This document shows positions 9,750 through 22,329 of a stretch of DNA of 64,000 nt, one piece after another. The first letter of the stretch is position 1. Every line of letters begins with the position of its first letter. Under the pieces are notes generated by a model, which was not told the DNA's origin, did not search any database, and saw nothing but the letters and a program-made list of their open reading frames with translations. The translations under genes were made by a program, and so were the position numbers. Source of the stretch: Thereva unica (lineage: Eukaryota; Arthropoda; Insecta; Diptera; Therevidae); contig OX465285.1 in the NCBI GenBank assembly GCA_949987705.1, positions 87,615,975 to 87,679,974 on the forward strand, given 5' to 3'.

Positions 9750-12530
9750 CTAAAGGTCTTAGTAACTTGTTTCCTCCTTGCTCACAAAGCTCTACCTACC
9801 CAATAAGCGACTACAGGCGTGAGGTTATACTAACTCATTAATGACCTTAAACCCGGGGTCTAAGATCAATGTATAATTTAACATCTTTCCACGCAGACGA
9901 GGTCACGGGCATCAGCTTACATACAGACAAAGAGGAACGAATTGAAATGTTTTTTATTAGAATGTGCAAACGGCGAGACTGACAGACTCTGTGATTCCAT
10001 CTTAACGATCCTTATATTCCCTTTTGAAAAATGGCTTTGTTTTTAAGATGAAACTAGGGTATCTTAATCACTTTTGTTTCTCTGAGACACATAATTCCTG
10101 TTCCAGTTACCACCGATGAATCACCGTCTACCATTTCAAGAAAATTAATTTTCTTCATCATTAAGGATACGAGTGTTCTGCAAAATTCCGTAAAGGATAT
10201 CAACATTAAAATTCAGGCATCCCCGCGTTCTGTATGTATTTATGGATCTAGATCATGGAAAGCAATAAATTTTCTAACTTCTCATATGTATTACCATAAA
10301 AGAAATTTTATACATAGATGCCGCACAATCCTTTATAACCCTTCTCTTATCGTGATCCATAAAAGGAACTAATTCACGCAAAGTTTCATCCGTAAGTTAA
10401 TGGTTAAAAATAAAACTCTCCATATCGATTTCCTATTCGCATTGATTCTATTCTTTTTTTTTTTTGTTGTCTGTCTACTCCAGGACCTGAGAATACACAG
10501 GGTGCCGCATCAATTGTAGGAAATAGTCCTTACGGAGAATAATCAAGCCTTTTATTAACCATAACCTAAACTGATGACAAACAAGAGATTCTCCACAAAT
10601 TCATCTGGGCTCTCCTTTTTTGTATTTGGTTGTTGTTGTGATTTTGTTATTGTTGTGCGTTTCTTGTGAGGCAAAGCAAGGACCTTGTTTTTATCAGACT
10701 TTGAGAGACATCTAAAACTGGCACAAAGCCAAAACTGGCGAATATACGCCGTCTTAGATGTAAGTGGAATAATATTAATAAATTTCCCCGGTTAGCCTTT
10801 TTCCCTGGAACATATATTATCCTGTTTGCGCTCGACTAAAGCCAATGTACCTGGAAAATTGATGTTTTATTAAAATTTTGCTGTAAGCTGCGGGGGTTTT
10901 TGCCGTTCAAGGACTTTTAACCAATTCAATGATCGGTAGTAATGGGTAGTTTTATTTTGAGAAGGACTTTTATTTTATTGGGTAAATGCCTAAGGTGTTT
11001 TTGCGAGAGCTGAAGAAAAATACGTTCAGAGTAGGGAACCAGCTGCAGTGAAGCTTTTGTCTCTTGACCACAATCAAAAGAGGAATAACGACAGGGACGA
11101 TTATTGTTGTGGACATAAACGCCGGCTACACCACAAACTGGAATGCGGTAAATCTGGAAGACGACTTCATCCAAGTCCCTTGCATAGTACTTCTGCATAC
11201 ATGATGTTAACAAATAATGTTGGTTGAAGGTGTCTTTAAGTTTCTCACCCGGAATTTACTTTAAAGTTGAGTGAGTAATTTTTGACTATACTCTCTATTT
11301 GTCAAAATCTGTTAAAATATGTACATGTCAGTTTTTGAAAAGTTTGGCTGGGAGTAGAAACAAAAAAAAAATATTTTCTTTTTTTAATTTGGATAGATAG
11401 AAAAAAACTAACCATGAGAGTCGACAGTTTCTGTACCGGGTGTTGACAAAACATATCCCTAGACAAAATTCTGAGGGTCGGCCCATATCTCAATATTCTG
11501 AAGGTAGCCGAAATATAAAATAGCCCTTGGGCTAGAGACGCCTGAAGGTAACATTTTCGAGAGTGCCCAATTACAGTAGAGCCAGCGTAAGAATGTAAGA
11601 AGAAAAACGTTGCGGTATCAGGGCGGGTTTTTTCCATACCTCTATTTCAAGTTTTTTTTGTTGTATTCCCTTAGTAGTACAAAGGGTGATTCCTGAGTTT
11701 AGCACTACCACATAAAAAAAATCACCACATAGCCGAGGAGGATACTTGTAAACTAAATTCCGGGACGAGATACGTCTTTCGCGGTCTCACCACTTCAACA
11801 TAGCAAAAACTAGTATCCCAGAAAACACACTTGTTTGTACTGTAGCAACTTAAATTCAATTTTAGCCTAATGATTAGTTTAGCCTAATGACTAGTTTACA
11901 AACTCTGACTTACTTGTATCCCTAGCAGGTTGTGTAGCAAACCGTACTACCAGCGATTAGAGCGGAGTCTTACGATCTGCCTCGTATCCGTAGTCCCAAA
12001 AGTATGGAGTGCAGCTAGCCACCCCCACTGCATAAATCTTCTTGTCCAGCAGTTGGACAACGGGAATCGTACTCGGAAATCGTATGTTTTTTGGGCTTGC
12101 ATAATAAAAAGTAATTGGATTTTTTAGTTCTGAAAAAAATTATTGCATCAAGTTATTAATAGGTGAAAAGACGCTATTTTCTAAACATTCGTGTCGATAA
12201 AAAATTTCAAAGGTGCATTTTACATAGTTCTTCAAAAAAGCTTTCTTTATAGCTAATACACCAACTTATTCATCAACTTAGCAGAGATACAAACCTAAAA
12301 GCTCGACGATACTTAAAGCTCAGCTATAATCGTAGCCAGAACCATAATAGCTGTACTACTAATGTTTCAGAATAAAAAATAGGACCATGCGATGAAAAGA
12401 TCAAGTCAAATTTTACAGCTAAGCTTAACTAAAAATTTGGAAAAAGTGAGTTAAGCTTATAAAGTGAAAATACACACAGTGGTTTCTCATTTCCATCTTC
12501 TGTCTGGCTCTGTTGGAAACCAACGGTTGG
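9750..12530. other. Intergenic stretch, nothing recognised
   Basis: Only short ORFs with no recognisable domain are present. A short direct duplication (TTTAGCCTAATGATTAGT, then TTTAGCCTAATGACTAGT) lies at about 11862-11896. No tRNA-like, hairpin or splice-flanked coding signal was found. Confidence 0.5.
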
Positions 12531-12534
12531 GAGC

Positions 12535-12660
12535 TTATTCGCTTTTTTCAAACCACTGACTGGGACTTGTGTTTTCATAGAGCTAACGTCAACTCTGTCG
12601 TTGCTTGTGTCACCAAAGTTTTTGAGGCGGGTATGTGTTTGTTTTATTCCCTATATTAGT
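12535..12660 (+). pseudogene. LINE fragment, linker between endonuclease and RT
   Basis: A frame reads DLCFHRANVNSVVACVTKVF and then EAGMCLFY. It parallels HLCFRDANANYAALCVTKIV at 15965-16050, which lies upstream of an RT start block in the same orientation. The DNA of the two loci is also alike (GTGTCACCAAA in both). It is taken as a diverged fragment of the same LINE family; no RT block follows here. Confidence 0.5.
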
Positions 12661-15160
12661 TAAAAAATAGGACAAATAGACTAGCACTCACAACCTCCAA
12701 TCTGTCCCATTCTCTTCTATTCCTCAAATTAAACTTTCTACTGAAAATTTCACTATTACTTGATGAACATAACTGGTAGAAAAAAGGCTATTTCCTAAGC
12801 TTGTCTTTCCATTAAAAAAAACTTGTGGAGCATTATGTCGTATTTTCCTAACCTCCAATTGTCTTCAGTTAGCTGACAATTTAGTGAACCCAGAAAGTTT
12901 GTGTCGGCAATCAATCATTATGTATTACAGGCTTATCAAATTTCTTTTATGCATTGAAAGTACTCTTGATAAAATTCTCATAGAGCGGATAATGCTGTAT
13001 TTCACCAGCTCTTGTCGGGGTTTTTCTAAAAATTTTCCAAACCAATTTACATTTTCCAAGTAAAAAGGATTGAGTGAGATGAATTTGTGTGTGATGAATT
13101 TTATGCTACAATTTCCTTCGAAACAATTTTCTCAGAAGTAAAAATAATTGCTGATACTTTAACTGGGGGATTCCCTAAACGACTTTGCTGTTTATTATTA
13201 AAAAAAAAAAAAAACAAGCAGAAAAAGAGACACACAAACACTACCGTCGTTTTATTTGCATATGATTATTTCCCAAAGGACAATTGTTTTTTTTTTGATG
13301 ATAACGACGACTCTGTCTCGGTATTGTAATGTTTTTCTCACGTGTATTTCTTTTGATATAAATAACACAAAATACGTACGTACTTTATTCTAGGAAGTAA
13401 AATCCACATTCCCCAGCAATCCATTTTCATAAATATTAAAGCTTAAGGCCTACAAAAAATATGGGATTTATTTAAGTAAAAATTGGCTTTTCTTGAGAAA
13501 AAAAAAATCACGGAAAAAAATAACATGAACTGGAAACTCTCACATCCTTAACCCCCCAAAAATAAACTGATTTTATTCACAAAATAAATCAAATTACTCT
13601 TATCTTCGCGCCCACCTACAAGAAGGCCATATCTACAAGCCTAATGCTTGTTATATAAAAAGGGAAGTGCTTAAAAATATCTCTGAACTCGTGAATGGTA
13701 CAGATACAAAAGTTCTCACCCAAAAAATCTCCAAGTAATAAAATCAATATTGGAACGAAAACTTTCTATAAATATTTCAGCACTTAGAAGAGCAGCAGCG
13801 CCACCATCAGCAGTATCGGCACCAGCATCCCGATACATCCCCACGATGGTAGGAGCAAGGATCCAACCAACGAATTTAAATTCCCAAGTTCCTGTATATC
13901 AGTTTCAGTAATTCCCATCCCTCCTTTCCTCAGAAACACACAGAAAAAAGAAAAACCGGGGAGGAAAATTGTTTCCTGACATTTTCCGAAAAGTCTACGT
14001 CATTTGTGATTTCTACATTAGGATACTACTTCTAGAAGGAGACCAGAAAAAACATAAGGAGTAAAACCGAAACCAGAAAGAAAAAAAAATTAAGGTAGAA
14101 TACAATTCGACTTTCACCGAATCACGAATCAGGAATCACGAATTCAGTCGAACCTGAAGGCAGGACCTAGATTCCAGGACTTCATCCCTGCACTTGATTT
14201 ATACACTTGTAAGTGTGTACTACATAGAACTTTGGATAAAAGTTCGCCCAAACTTTTGGACATTTACGGGTTTCAAAAAAAAAAGTTTCCCTTAAACAAA
14301 ATAAAATACACACACACACATACACCGACCGAGTTCATAAAAAATCCTTGCAACTTGTTAACTTTCAAATTCCCTTTTTTCAATTTTTTTTCTAAGCCCT
14401 TAACATTTGTTCTACCTTTTATGTGGAAAAGGGCTTAATACGGTCGGGAATAAGCTTTTGCGAGCAGAGAAAAATGAAGCCGCAAAATTTATCGGATAGA
14501 GACTTTGAAGTTTTTGTTGTTAAGGACCTTCTTTTAAGCTAATTCCACATAATTGAAGATGTTTCAGAGAACCTTAAGCATACAAGTCCTGTGCTCCTTT
14601 TTTGTTGGTCCAATTTGACATAAGCTACAGCAACAAGAACAAAAACAACAACAAAAAAACAACTATGAACATTTAATACAACAACAAAAAAAGGATAAAA
14701 GTTTGCACATAAAAATGCCGCAACGTTGTTGAGATTTATGCACTTGAGGGGGTTGTAATTTGGTTGAGTAAATTTTTAGTATCGCATCAGAGAGGAGGTA
14801 GAATAATTTTCGGGATTCTGGAGATATGCTTAAAGGGGGTTAATTTGAGATAAAGTTTCACATCTATGAATGGAGGAGAAGAACGTTCTAAGGTATACCT
14901 ATATCCTCACAGATAAAATAGAACCGGTTGTAAAAATTCATATAACGGAAGAATTTAGGAGATTTCTATCCCAAGCCATAATCCTAAAACTTTTAAAATG
15001 TTACGACCGAAAAGAGTTCTAAAACATGTGAAATCTTTTATCAAGAAAGTTTGATTAAGTAAAAAAGTAAAAAAAAGTCTTAAAATCAATTCACTCATAA
15101 ATTACACCCTTTCGGCCTAAAAATTGGTCTCGCGAATCCTCGTACTATATTTGTCCCATT
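12661..15160. other. AT-rich intergenic stretch with one possible small exon
   Basis: Mostly low-complexity AT-rich DNA with A-tracts and a CA run near 14310-14325. The only gene-like signal is the splice-flanked segment at 13781-13848, listed separately. The long frames near 13087 and 14232 are Lys/Asn/Phe-rich and look like chance. Confidence 0.5.
13781..13848 (+). other. Possible small exon (His/Gln-rich) or untranslated exon
   Basis: A 68-nt open segment is preceded by an acceptor-like AATATTTCAG and followed by a donor-like G|GTAGGA. It encodes a His/Gln-rich run (EEQQRHHQQYRHQHPD) of a kind common in fly transcription factors and in CAG-rich DNA generally. No partner exon was recognised. 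It could be a 5' exon of the downstream receptor gene, part of another gene, or chance. Confidence 0.2.
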
Positions 15161-15186
15161 TTAGATGAGGACGTACGTATCAAGAC

Positions 15187-15365
15187 GCAAAAGCTTTAAT
15201 AAAAGCAAAAGCTTTAATAAAAGCAAAAGCTTTAATAAAAGCAAAAGCTTTAATAAAAGTGGAAGCTTTCATAAAAGCAAAAGCTTACATAAAAGCAAAA
15301 GCTTTCATAAAAGCAAAAGCTTTCATAAAAGGGAAAGCTTTCATAAAAGCTTTATTGAAAGCTCA
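15187..15365 (+). repeat. 18-bp tandem minisatellite
   Basis: About nine units of AAAGCTTTAATAAAAGCA and variants (CTTTCATAAAAGC in later units) run head to tail, each with an AAGCTT site. The 18-bp period keeps a frame open that reads KSFNKS units and then KSFHKS units from 15189. The frame has no codon-level conservation beyond the DNA repeat and no plausible start context, so it is treated as a repeat and not as a protein. Confidence 0.9.
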
Positions 15366-15701
15366 AGGGGAGCAAGATTTCTATCTACCCAGCTGGAAAT
15401 GGAGTGCTCCAATAGCCCAACAAATGGAAATGGAGCGCTCCAGGAGTGCTCCAACAGTCATTAAAAAACTTACAACGATCTCGTTCCCATACCAGTTCCA
15501 TATAGTTTTTAACATTGCATGTCAGTGCAGGGGAGCTTACTTTTTATTCTCTTCCAAAAGCGTTTTGAGAGCATTGCAAAAAAAACTTTTTAATAAAGAA
15601 TATTCATGCACGCAACCTCCCGGTGTGAAAACTCTTTGATATTTGTTCGCCCTTTTCAATTGCTTCTTCATATTTTTCCATGCGCGAATTTCAATTTTCT
15701 A

Positions 15702-15790
15702 ACCGGTCCCCGCGCTAAGTATAGCCACGTCCAATATGCTGCTTGACTTCTGTAATCAAACCGGTCTACTTAGTATGCTAGTGGCGCGAC
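15702..15790 (-). repeat. 5S rRNA-like sequence, copy A
   Basis: The minus strand reads like most of an insect 5S rRNA: GAAGTCAAGCAGCATATTGG corresponds to GAAGTTAAGCAGCGTCGGGC, followed by ACGTGGCTATACTTAG and GGGGACCGGTTAG. Substitutions and small indels exclude a functional gene. It shares CAGCAT-TTGGACGT changes with copies at 34100 and 55684. Confidence 0.6.
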
Positions 15791-15949
15791 TTTCTACGAA
15801 ACTTCTGAAAACTCCAGTAATGCTCCCTTGGGAGCATATTTGCAGCCCTGAAAAAAAGCTCTCCTGACCAGCGCTCGCAATTTTTTCTCGCTAGGTTTCT
15901 ATCGCATCCTACTATTACACGGACGAAGGTTATCCAAGAAAATTTCTAT

Positions 15950-16640
15950 TCGCTAATTCCAAGCCACTAACTGGCATTTGTGTTTCCGTGATGCCAATGC
16001 AAACTATGCCGCTCTCTGTGTCACCAAAATTGTACGAGCGGGATTGCGCTTGTTCATCCCTCACTCTACCAAATCTGTGAAGCCTACGCCGAACAGATAG
16101 TTCAATAGGGAATGTATGAGCGCAATCAAAGCTAAAGCAGTCGCCTATAGAGCATACGAGACGTTCACCTAACGAGTCACTTCGTCGTAAGTATATCAAA
16201 TTGAGAAACTCCAGTAATATTCACAATCGGGAGAGTCAAATCATCATTTGATGATAGATTGAGAAGTAAGATTCTTAACACCACTACAGGCAGTAAAACT
16301 TCTGGTCCTGTTCATTAACAAGAATTTTACTTCCACGTCAACACTTCCTTTCATTTATAACGAAGAAGTAATAACAGAAACTCAAGGCCGACTTATTAGC
16401 ATCTTGGTTCGCCTAAAATTCTTCTTTCTACTATGACACCCCCACCCTCGAGAATACTACCCATTCAATGAACAGAGTTCACTTCAGGACTCGCGAAGTA
16501 TTTAAATGCCTCAAAGAGCTCGACGACAGCAAATCCACTGGTCCTGACAAAATCCCCCTATGGTCCTTAAAACATGAGCCTCATTTTGGCTAAACCCCTG
16601 CGCAAACCTTTTGGCCTGTCTTACCGCTCTGGAGTGTATT
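15950..16640 (+). pseudogene. LINE relic: linker and first RT block
   Basis: The segment 15965-16050 reads HLCFRDANANYAALCVTKIV. After a decayed stretch, 16470-16570 reads VHFRTREVFKCLKELDDSKS and then TGPDKIPLWSLKH, the classic N-terminal finger block of LINE reverse transcriptases (usual form: R..EV...L..LD.SK..GPD.IP). The order and orientation fit one element. Later RT blocks are absent and the region is interrupted by stops. Confidence 0.7.
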
Positions 16641-17180
16641 ATCTGCTCAAAATGCTACTCGTCTGTTTTTTATGGATTTAATGGTTTGCTCTAAAGCGCT
16701 GCGCGAAGTGGCCATTATCAATCGCAAGTTCGAGCAAATTGGTGTACTGAGCTTAAATTTTTTCCTGAGTTCCCATACATTTTCTTTCACATATTGAACG
16801 TAAGAAAAATAAAACCTTAGTTCGCCCAAAAGAACAAGAAATTGAGATTGAACATAAAAGCTCGCTCCCAAGAGAGTATTTAACTAGAATAATGGAATAT
16901 CATTCCAGTGAACTTTTGCATTTCTAACTCCTGGCGAAAAAGCAAAAACAATTTCAAACATGAACTGAACATTCCAGCCGGTGAAGCCACTTATGCAGAT
17001 TGAATTGAACTTTATTGAACTTAGGCTGGTGGTATGCACGATGTTGACTGGTACAAGACTATATCTTCACCCAATATCAAAGTAGCACACAGCAGGTAGT
17101 TTTCTAGTCTTCCATTTTTCGTGCAGCATGATGTCAATCTTTTGAAAATCATTCGTTAAACACATATTCTCAAATATTAT

Positions 17181-17317
17181 AGGGGTATTCATGATCTGTG
17201 TTATTTGTGTTATTTGTGTTATTCATGTTAAACAAATGTCATTTACTATGAGTTTTTTTCTCGATTTAACACAAATAACACGAATAACACAAATAACACA
17301 GATCATGAATACCCCTT
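17181..17317. mobile_element. Foldback (MITE-like) element with ~52-bp arms
   Basis: The left arm (17181-17232) begins AGGGGTATTCATGATCTGTG and contains TTATTTGTG repeats. The right arm (17267-17317) is its reverse complement with only a few mismatches, and the loop is about 34 nt. Both arms include internal TTATTTGTG direct repeats. No coding capacity exists. The ends and a target duplication are ambiguous because the flanks are AT-rich. Confidence 0.85.
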
Positions 17318-17329
17318 ATATTTCTTTTT

Positions 17330-19180
17330 GTTTTATCGGAAAAACCTGAAAGAAATCTCGAATCGAATAACGACGTAGCGTCTCTGTGTTCCGGTCGTCA
17401 TTTTCTTTGTTATTTTTGCTGCATACTCATAGGATAAAATTTTGAAATTTTCCTAGTTATAATTAACTCTGCATACTTTAAGGAAATTTTTTTTATATAT
17501 ATCTCTCTGAGACTTGTGAGGGAAGGTTTTAGTATAAGGCTTGATTTTGGTTTGCGGTAACAGTCCGAGATTTTACTGAGAGCAAGTATTATGAAGCCTT
17601 CTTCTCTTGCAGATAATAGTTCAAAACGTCACATATCTAAATTTATAATTCCAATTGCAACATAACGAAACTTTTAGCCTAAAACCAAAGGAAATATTAA
17701 ATAAATTAAAATCATTTGTCGAGAATATTTAATTTCAAAAACAAGATGATATCAACAACTTTAAGCTGCTTAATTAGGGTAAAAAAAATTTCCATAAAAT
17801 AAATCTAAGCTAATTCAAGTTCAAAATCATTCCAAAAATTTAATTTGATTTATCCAAGGATATTTCAAAAGTCAAAAAGTTTCCCTCAAGTAGATAATAA
17901 AATATCTGCAAGCTTTGTAATAATCGCTGATATCCTGTTGTTGATAAATAAATACAAAACAGATGTTCCCCACTAAAACAATAATTAAAAACAGGCAAAA
18001 CTTTCGCAAGCCACCAAAAGCCGGATCAATATTCTGTGTTTTAGGTTGTGTGTCTGTGTGTGTCTGTAAAGGCATCAGTACCTAAACAAATTAATTAAAA
18101 GTGAAACCAAGTAATTAATTCAATCTTGCATCCTCTTGCCAAAATCCGGCCAACAGAGCCAAGAGATATTCCCAATTGCGGGCGTTTGGCTCCAAAACGT
18201 TTGCCCAAAAATCCCACGTAACACAATAATTTTGAATTTCTCCTGGAAACCTTCCCAAGAAATTGATTTACACTCAAAATGTTCGTTATCGGAGTGCCTC
18301 CTATATAATAGTACCTACCTACTTTCACTGCTTTCTTCGTTCGAGGTGATTTTAATATCTTATAAAGGCATGAAATGGATGCGGAAATACTTCATTGGAT
18401 AGAAGAACTTTTACCCAGTTAATTCCCTCTAGTCCTGAAATTTCGATCAGCATAGGACTCTGAAGTTGGTCGTAAGTCGTAATTAGGTAATCCCTACTCA
18501 ACCGCAAAAATTATTTAATTAAATTCAAGAAATCACCGCTTAAGTTTCAATCGGTGGAAGTTAAAAGGATCTCAGAATTTCAAAGATTAATTAAAAGTTT
18601 CTAAAATTTATATACATATATAAATCCAAACAGGATCTGTGCTATAAGACTCGTATTGCGGTGATCCTTGATTAAACTCTAGGTCACGTGAGATGTACTT
18701 AATAAAAATGCATGTGAGAACTGTGGATCATGAATATCTAGTTGTTATTTACTATCTTAAAGGAGCTGCCTCTTGTCCTGCTAAAGGAACAACAGAAGAT
18801 GATTTTCGAGAGGATTTTTGCAAGTCACGTAATTCATAAAAAAAAAGACAAATGTATGTAGCCAACGTGTAAGCACATTTCTCTTTTATGACACTGGCGT
18901 ATTTGGTGTGTTTTCTTTCTTGTCTTGGAAGATTACAGTGTGAGATGGTTATAAAAAGGACGAAATCGAATGATGTATTTGCATCAATATATGTGGACAC
19001 TTGTAGCCTTGGATTCAGCAATAACCGCACCTTAAAATATGCTTATGCTGCTTTTCTCAACATATAAAGGAAAGTCTAGTAAATTTTGTTATGCATAAAG
19101 TTAATAAAAATAAATATGTTGATTGATTAATTTTGTTAGTTGACCACAATTTGAAACGAATGAAAATATCACCTCAAATT
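17330..19180. other. AT-rich intergenic stretch, nothing recognised
   Basis: Short frames only, with no domain. There is a T-rich run near 17485 and a TATATACATATATA run at about 18608-18622. No repeat shared with the rest of the window was noticed. Confidence 0.5.
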
Positions 19181-19189
19181 TCGTGACTA

Positions 19190-19312
19190 TTATTATTCCA
19201 TAACTGGTTTGGCCTGTGATTAAATTGTTTGACATTATATCAAGGTCAATGTCAGATTTGGTTCCCACGCCCAACCGCCCTAATACCCACTTGAATAATA
19301 GAAGAAGATTAC
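19190..19312 (+). repeat. Dispersed repeat X, copy 1
   Basis: The segment GGTCAATGTCAGATTTGG, then TTCCCACGCCCAACCGCC and TAATACCCACTTGAATAATA, ends in AGAAGAAGA. Diverged copies lie at 20850-20945 on the same strand and 28608-28690 on the opposite strand. Nature unknown; the purine-rich trinucleotide tail suggests a retroposed element. Confidence 0.6.
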
Positions 19313-19819
19313 CGAAAGTTCTGAACACAACAGTGATATAAAACATTCAAAAAAGGCTGAGCTCAGAATTTTCAGTTACTTTTGAAGGAGAATTTTCGAA
19401 TTTACAAATTAAGTTAAGTTTCAAAAAGAGTGTACCTGTGCATGCGCGCGTGTACTCCGGCCGCCTACGCAGGTCACGCTATTTTTGTTCTAGGCTCTGT
19501 CCAGGCGATCGTTGCTCGCAACGTCATCTTCACTCTATGACATTGCAAAACGAATTGAAGACCGGTATACCGGATAGTCCCCATACAGGCTACCGGCAAA
19601 GCTGCACAGGTCACCTCGTCGGTACACCGGAGCGTGTATGGCTTACAGTAGAGGCTTCTGATACGATTCCACGTAGCAGTACTCCGCCATACAGGCAGAA
19701 TATTCCTTTTTTTTTGCTTTCCCTCATTGCAGCAGTTCCCTATCGTATCTGCTGGCGTCACATGTAAACACAATGAGCGCGGGAGTTATCCGGTTTGATA
19801 AACAAAGCCAACATTTTGG

Positions 19820-20820
19820 CGTAATAGACTTGGATGACTGACAAGACTATATAAGTTGACCATGACCAATGTGACAAGCCAAGTAAAAGTATCCGGAACA
19901 CTGTCTAGACCAATCAACATCTGTAATGGACTCCGGCCTGGCCTACCTCTTTACAACCTGACGTTGGAGAAAGTAATCCGAGATTCGGGCATGACGTTAA
20001 GGGGCACAATCCTCTACAAGTTTACTCAATTACTGGCTTATGCAGACGACATTGCCATCATTGGAAGAACAGCAACAACTGTACAAGAAGCTTTCACTCA
20101 GATTAAGCTGGCGGCAGGACATCTGCGACTGCACATTAATGAAAGTAAAACAAAGTGCATGGGCCCCAAAGACCTAACATTGGTCCCACAATCAACGTAG
20201 AGGAACACGAGTTTGAAGTGGTAAAATCATCCATGAGTCAATTGTAGCAGCCGACAATAGCATGGAACCAGAAATACGCGCATGACTGCTAAAAGCCAAC
20301 AAAGCTTACTATAGTCTGTCAAGGCTCATTAAATCCAAGCACCTAACCAAAACTTCTAATCTTTTACTATATAGGACGATGGCCTTACCGGTTCATAGGC
20401 ATCTGAAACATGGGTGTTTAGCAAAAAGCACTCAAACTTCAACCTCAAAATACTTCGGAGGATTGTTGGCCCCTTATGTGAGGAAGGACGATTCCGGAGA
20501 TTCTACAATGACGAAATCTACGAGCGTTGTAACGACATAGATGTTGTGAAGAAAATAAAGCTCGGTAGGCTGCGGGGAGCAGGGCATCCAGCCTGTATGA
20601 GTAAAGGTCTGCCCGGCATGTTCTCTGCGGTAAGCGGTGGGGTGCGATAGCGAGGGAGGCCCAACCTCCGCTGGAAGGATGGCGTAGACCAGGAAGCTCA
20701 CAGCTAAGGGATGTCAACCTGGAATAAAAAAACCTCAGACTCGAGACGGGTGAAGAGCACAGTTGACAGGACTAGATTGCGGTTGTAGAGCCGTTAATGA
20801 AGAGAAGAAGAAGAAGAAGT
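19820..20820 (+). pseudogene. LINE reverse-transcriptase relic, second family
   Basis: From 19860 a frame reads through an RT core: NICNGLRPGLPLYNLTLEKV (motif B region, usual G.RQG...SP.LFN), then LLAYADDIAIIGRT (catalytic YADD box near 20040) and LHINESKTKCM. After frameshifts the C-terminus appears: LKILRRIVGPLCEEGRFRRF, YNDEIYERCNDIDVVKKIKL, GRLRGAGHPACMSK and RPNLRWKDGVDQEA to about 20700. It ends in a GAAGAAGAAGAAG tail at 20803-20817. The upstream ORF at 19438-19767 is not recognised. Dead copy, distinct from the 400-1590 element. Confidence 0.85.
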
Positions 20821-20849
20821 ATAACCTCAAAATTCATGTATAGTACTAT

Positions 20850-20945
20850 CCTATAATTCGTTAGACCGGTGATTAATTGGTAAGGGTCAGCTTTGGTTCC
20901 CTCGTTCAATCGCCCCAATACCCACTTCAGTGATGGAAGAAGAAT
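20850..20945 (+). repeat. Dispersed repeat X, copy 2
   Basis: GGGTCAGCTTTGGTTCCC, then CGTTCAATCGCCCCAATACC and CACTTCAGTGATGGAAGAAG, align with copy 1 at 19190-19312. It sits directly after the GAA tail of the preceding LINE relic. Confidence 0.6.
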
Positions 20946-20949
20946 AATC

Positions 20950-22320
20950 AACGTCTGTATACATTCTTACTAAAGCACTTTCAAAATTTCTACTATACTC
21001 TTATGTACTACGAATATTTTTTAATCACATTATTATCGTGAAAGTGTTATCTACTGCAAACTCATTTAAAACAAAAAAGAAGAATTTCTCCCATCAAATC
21101 TTGCACAGTCTGATTGTCAGCAATTCGAGTATATAAGTATTTCTGACAAATAATAATTGCTGCAAAAATCTAACATGATTTTAATTGCATCGTAGCTTCT
21201 GTCTGTCTGCAGTCTACACCAGAAACGAAAAATAATGATCATAATTACGCTGTCAAGATTTTATGATGCCAGTTTTAATAGTGAGGAATATTTGGAAAAC
21301 AGTTTTCAACGAAACAAAATTCTCTCTACCCCACTTCAAGTTGAAATCTAAATTCTTTTTGTGATTTGAAATTGAATTTTTCTGAGTGTGTTTTGAGATT
21401 TTTTTGAAGAATACTAAAAAATAGGTTTTACGTCTCAAAAATAAAGAAGAAATTATTATTTTATTAAATAAATATTTTTTTTATTAATATTGAAATTTTA
21501 TTTCTTTTCATCTATAAAATCGAAATTGAATTTAATAAAAAAAAAAAAATATTTCTTATACATCTTTTTACAAGAAATAAATATAAACATAAAAAATGGT
21601 CTTTGATCACTGTAAAAATGTGGCGTAAAAGTGAAAAAAATAAGCAATAAATAAAAAAAATTTATTCACGCACATGAATTGCTGTTGAAACTCATTACTC
21701 AGTTCTATTGATGTAATCAAATGTAAATAGAATCATGGCTTTCAAATGATTTAATTATTAAATATCCTCCTGCACTAAGATAAAAAAGTCGGTCAAGTAT
21801 TTTTTCCAATTGATTTGAATATGAAATTAGAAAAAAAATTGTATCAATTAATCTAGAAATTAATTAGTTAGGAGAGTGTTCAATGGGGGAAAACATGATG
21901 GGTAATAGGTAGAATGCTGGTTCACCTTTACAACTAACAACAAAGAGCTAGGACGATACAAAAGTATTGCCTGGAGGAAGTTCTATGAGAGCAGATTTTA
22001 CCGGAGAAAGTTAGACTCCAAGAGTTCCTCTCCAATGGGGTGGGCCTCCTTAAAAAGAAAGGTGGGTCATAGGTATCTAACAGGAAGAAACAAGCTACAC
22101 CAGCGTAACCTTTCCAGGTTCAATCCGACCTACTTTCACCTGGATGCTGGGTACAGTAATAGCAAGATTCCAGAACCATACTCCGAAGGTGTCTGGATTT
22201 AGCTTACTCAAAGGCTAAATCAACAAAGGTTACTTTACATCACTTAGTCTAGTTAGATCAGCAAAAACGCAATTGCCCTCCTCTAAGGAAATGCTTGACC
22301 ACTTGCGTTTCTCGAATCGC
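20950..22320. other. AT-rich intergenic stretch
   Basis: Strongly AT-rich from 21430 to 21900. The segment 21900-22250 has longer, less biased broken frames that hint at an old transposable-element relic, but no domain was recognised. Confidence 0.45.
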
Positions 22321-22329
22321 ACAATTCTG

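Noticed and set aside
15165..15464. Protein with KSFNKS repeats
   Set aside because: The frame is open only because the minisatellite period is divisible by three and lacks stops; no conserved flanking domain.
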